From the NCBI RefSeq assembly GCF_007971385.1, contig NZ_CP042434.1, positions 1,302,001-1,366,000 on the forward strand: 64,000 nt of DNA, in the 5' to 3' direction. Origin of the DNA: Arachidicoccus ginsenosidivorans (GTDB taxonomy: Bacteria > Bacteroidota > Bacteroidia > Chitinophagales > Chitinophagaceae). Made by a program: the position numbers and the translations under genes. Shown one piece after another: positions 61,804-64,000 of this stretch. Every line of letters starts with the position of its first letter. Positions within the stretch are counted from its first letter, which is position 1. Below the pieces are notes generated by a model that saw nothing but the letters and a program-made list of their open reading frames with translations, was not told the origin of the DNA and ran no database searches.

Positions 61804-63453
61804 TTACTGCGCCCCCACCTGAGCACTAATCCATCCCCCCAGGCTTTTATAGCGCTCATAGCGTTTATTATATAATGCCTGTCTTATACTATCAGGGGCA
61901 TAGCTTTTATCAAAGCCTTGCCCCATGGCAACCATCGCCTCCTCCACATTGGGGAAGATACCTGCTGCTGTAGCGGCAAACATGGCTGCGCCGATGGCGC
62001 AGGTTTGTTCAGCACGATGCACCTTAATCGGCATACCGATCACATCGGCCATGGTTTGCATTATAAAGGCGGATTTCTGGGCCACGCCACCCATTGCGAT
62101 CAGCCCTTTTACGGGTATACCTTGCTGAACAAAACGCTCAACAATGGCTCTGGCTCCAAAACAAGTCGCTTCTACAAGGGCCCGGAAGATTTCAGGGGCA
62201 TCGGTACCTAATTGCAGCCCACTAATGGCTGCAGTTAACGCCTGGTTGGCATCAGGGGTTCTTCTGCCATTGAGCCAGTCTACTGCTAACACACTATTTT
62301 CCGTAATTGGTTTTTTACTGGCCTGCTGCGAAAGTGTCACAAGTAAATCATTTTCCAATTTTTCCAGCTCGGCAGGCGAAGCGCCCATATTTTTTGCGGG
62401 CCATAATAAGATATTTTTAAACCAGGCATACACATCCCCAAAAGCGCTCTGTCCAGCCTCTAATCCAACCATGCCAGGGATGACAGATCCAGGTACCTGA
62501 CCACAAATGCCACTAACCAGAATATCCTTCATTTCCGCCTCTGGCACTACCATAATGTCGCAGGTTGAAGTGCCAATGATCTTACTTAACATATAAGGCG
62601 CTATTTCTGCTCCAACAGCACCCATATGGCAGTCAAAAGCACCAATACCCACCACTACATCCGTAGATAAACCCAGTTTTTCGGCCCACTCAGCACTCAA
62701 ATGCCCTGCAGGTTCAGCCGAAGTATACGTCCTGTCAAATAATCGATCTCTAAACCCATCTAAGAGTGGGTCGATTTGTGTAAAAAAATCATTGGGGGGC
62801 AGCCCGTCAAAATCTGTGGCAAATAAGGATTTATGACCTGCAGCGCAAACGCTTCTCCTAAGTGCCTTCACATCCTGACCACCGGTCAATAAAAAGGGAA
62901 TCCAATCACAATGTTCTACCCAGCTATAAATATTTGGCCGGATATGTTCATCTGTACGCAGCACATGTAATAACTTAGCCCAGAACCATTCAGTGCTATA
63001 AATACCGCCGACAAATTGCAGGTAATTAACGGCTCGATTGGCCGCCACTTCATTTATTCTGGCAGCTTCCTTAATCGAAGTATGGTCTTTCCATAATACG
63101 AACATGGCATTAGGATCCTGTTCAAAACCTGGTGTTAAAGCCAGCGGCGTACCAGTCTTGTCTACAGCCACTGGCGTTGAACCAGTGGTGTCTACCGAAA
63201 TACCTCTTACACGAGCTGCAGCTTCTGGTCCCACCTTTTCTAATACCTCCTTAATAGTGGCAGTGAGTCCTTCCACATAATCCAACGGATGTTGCCTGAA
63301 CTGTTGCTTTTGGGCATCACAGTACTTACCTGCGGCCCATCTTGGATAATAAAACACACTGGAAGCCAACTCCTTTCCACCGGCCGTATCTACGAGTACT
63401 GCTCGGACAGAATCTGTTCCATAATCAAGACCTATTACATAATTGTAATTCAT
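61804..63453 (-). CDS. araB: Ribulokinase
   Basis: 549 aa FGGY kinase. YVIGLDYGTDSVRAVLVDT at the N-terminus, GISVDTTGSTPVAVD, VGIGAFDCHMGAVGAEI with the catalytic aspartate, and LIAMGGVAQKSAFIMQTMAD in the C-terminal lobe fit ribulokinase. It phosphorylates L-ribulose with ATP. It is the first gene of the araB-araD-araA run. Confidence 0.95.
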   Translation of the reverse strand: MNYNYVIGLDYGTDSVRAVLVDTAGGKELASSVFYYPRWAAGKYCDAQKQQFRQHPLDYVEGLTATIKEVLEKVGPEAAARVRGISVDTTGSTPVAVDKTGTPLALTPGFEQDPNAMFVLWKDHTSIKEAARINEVAANRAVNYLQFVGGIYSTEWFWAKLLHVLRTDEHIRPNIYSWVEHCDWIPFLLTGGQDVKALRRSVCAAGHKSLFATDFDGLPPNDFFTQIDPLLDGFRDRLFDRTYTSAEPAGHLSAEWAEKLGLSTDVVVGIGAFDCHMGAVGAEIAPYMLSKIIGTSTCDIMVVPEAEMKDILVSGICGQVPGSVIPGMVGLEAGQSAFGDVYAWFKNILLWPAKNMGASPAELEKLENDLLVTLSQQASKKPITENSVLAVDWLNGRRTPDANQALTAAISGLQLGTDAPEIFRALVEATCFGARAIVERFVQQGIPVKGLIAMGGVAQKSAFIMQTMADVIGMPIKVHRAEQTCAIGAAMFAATAAGIFPNVEEAMVAMGQGFDKSYAPDSIRQALYNKRYERYKSLGGWISAQVGAQ

Positions 63454-63576
63454 ACAAATATAATTATGAGTAAAATTTTTTAATTGTAAATTTAACTATT
63501 ATTATCAACCCACAAAAAAAATCCTAAAGTTTTTTAACCTCTAGTTATTAACTAATTGAGATTCAAGTAGAAATTA
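63454..63576. promoter_or_regulatory. Upstream region of araB
   Basis: AT-rich gap between the AraC-type gene and araB. It contains a perfect palindrome TAGTTA-T-TAACTA at 63542-63554 and a related sequence GTAAATTTAAC near 63486-63496. These are candidate operator sites for the arabinose regulators. Confidence 0.35.
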
Positions 63577-64000
63577 TTAATCCAATACCAATCCCGGCTG
63601 CTGCAATTCCCTTAGACTTTCAATATATTCACTTGGTGCTTGTCCCATAACGGATTTAAACACCCGGTTAAAATTGGTGATGCTATTGAATCCAGAGTTA
63701 TAGGCAATGCTGGAAATGCTCTCAAAAGAACCTGTGGAAAATTGTTTTCTGGCCTCTCCGATGCGTACTTCATTTAAAAACTGCACGAAAGTATGGCGGG
63801 TGTGTTTCTTAAAAAACCTGCAAAACGCCTGGGGTGTCATAAAGGCTTGTCCGGCAACATCCTCCAGCGTGATCGGCTTATCATAATTTTGCAGAATATA
63901 GTTATAGATATGACTAATCCGGATGCCGTCCGTTTCTGTATTGATCATCTTGGATCCTTGCCGTGACAAGATCTTTTGATCAGAAATACCGGCCAGAAGC
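63577..64000 (-). CDS. AraC family transcriptional regulator, cut by the window end
   Basis: The visible C-terminal part holds two helix-turn-helix motifs: ITLEDVAGQAFMTPQAFCRFFKK and SISSIAYNSGFNSITNFNRVFK followed by MGQAPSEYI, the AraC/XylS signature. The frame stays open to position 64000, so the ligand-binding domain lies outside the window. It is upstream of araB in the same direction and may control the arabinose or another sugar system. Confidence 0.9.
   Translation of the reverse strand, partial: LLAGISDQKILSRQGSKMINTETDGIRISHIYNYILQNYDKPITLEDVAGQAFMTPQAFCRFFKKHTRHTFVQFLNEVRIGEARKQFSTGSFESISSIAYNSGFNSITNFNRVFKSVMGQAPSEYIESLRELQQPGLVLD

Noticed and set aside
63455-63462. TATATTTG as a -7 promoter box of araB
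   Set aside because: It lies one base from the ATG, so transcription would start inside the gene.

Overview
The window looks like a chromosomal segment of a Bacteroidota bacterium, most likely of the Chitinophagaceae or a close relative. Supporting features are a GldC gliding protein, a TonB receptor paired with a beta-helix lipoprotein, a DUF4271 gene next to hemD, a NUDIX-type arabinose regulator, and promoters of the TTTG-N19-TAnnTTTG type. The genus is not determined.

Layout. Positions 1-2.7 kb are AT-rich and accessory: a DUF1016 nuclease-like gene, a zeta-toxin/small-protein pair, direct repeats and palindromes. Positions 2.7-32.3 kb are mostly core genes: rpoN, gldC, YqeY and CvpA proteins, an OmpA lipoprotein, a TonB receptor with a beta-helix lipoprotein, hemD, an acyl-CoA dehydrogenase, pyrG, an M1 peptidase, rsmG, gmhB-like and gmhA genes, a glycosyltransferase, rseP, dxr and a GH3-family enzyme. 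A tRNA-Leu(CAG) at 32357-32440 marks the edge of a second accessory region, 32.5-49.8 kb. It holds two operons of unknown function. One is a seven-gene operon built around a lid-less Hsp70 (32865-42876): J-like proteins with HGD instead of HPD, a coiled-coil repeat protein, a two-helix membrane protein, and WG/SEL1 proteins. The other is a four-gene operon of exported proteins including a DUF6175-like member (45665-49431). Both operons have a palindrome with the same 11-bp arms (AAAAATACCCT) upstream. Positions 49.8-64 kb are devoted to carbohydrate use: a GH2 enzyme with an alginate-lyase-family enzyme, then an L-arabinose block (GH51 arabinofuranosidase, NUDIX regulator, Na+ symporter, araA, araD, araB) and an AraC-type regulator cut by the window edge.

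Sequence quality. Fourteen genes are each broken by what looks like a missing base in a short homopolymer (16 sites). Adding one base per site restores one continuous, family-like reading frame every time, including in housekeeping genes such as rpoN and rseP. I therefore annotate these as single genes with apparent frameshifts and consider assembly error more likely than real pseudogenes.

How genes work together. The arabinose block is a full route from arabinosides to D-xylulose-5-phosphate: release by GH51, uptake by the symporter, then isomerase, kinase and epimerase. The Hsp70 operon suggests a chaperone module tied to the cell envelope, because several members carry membrane helices or a signal peptide; this is inference.
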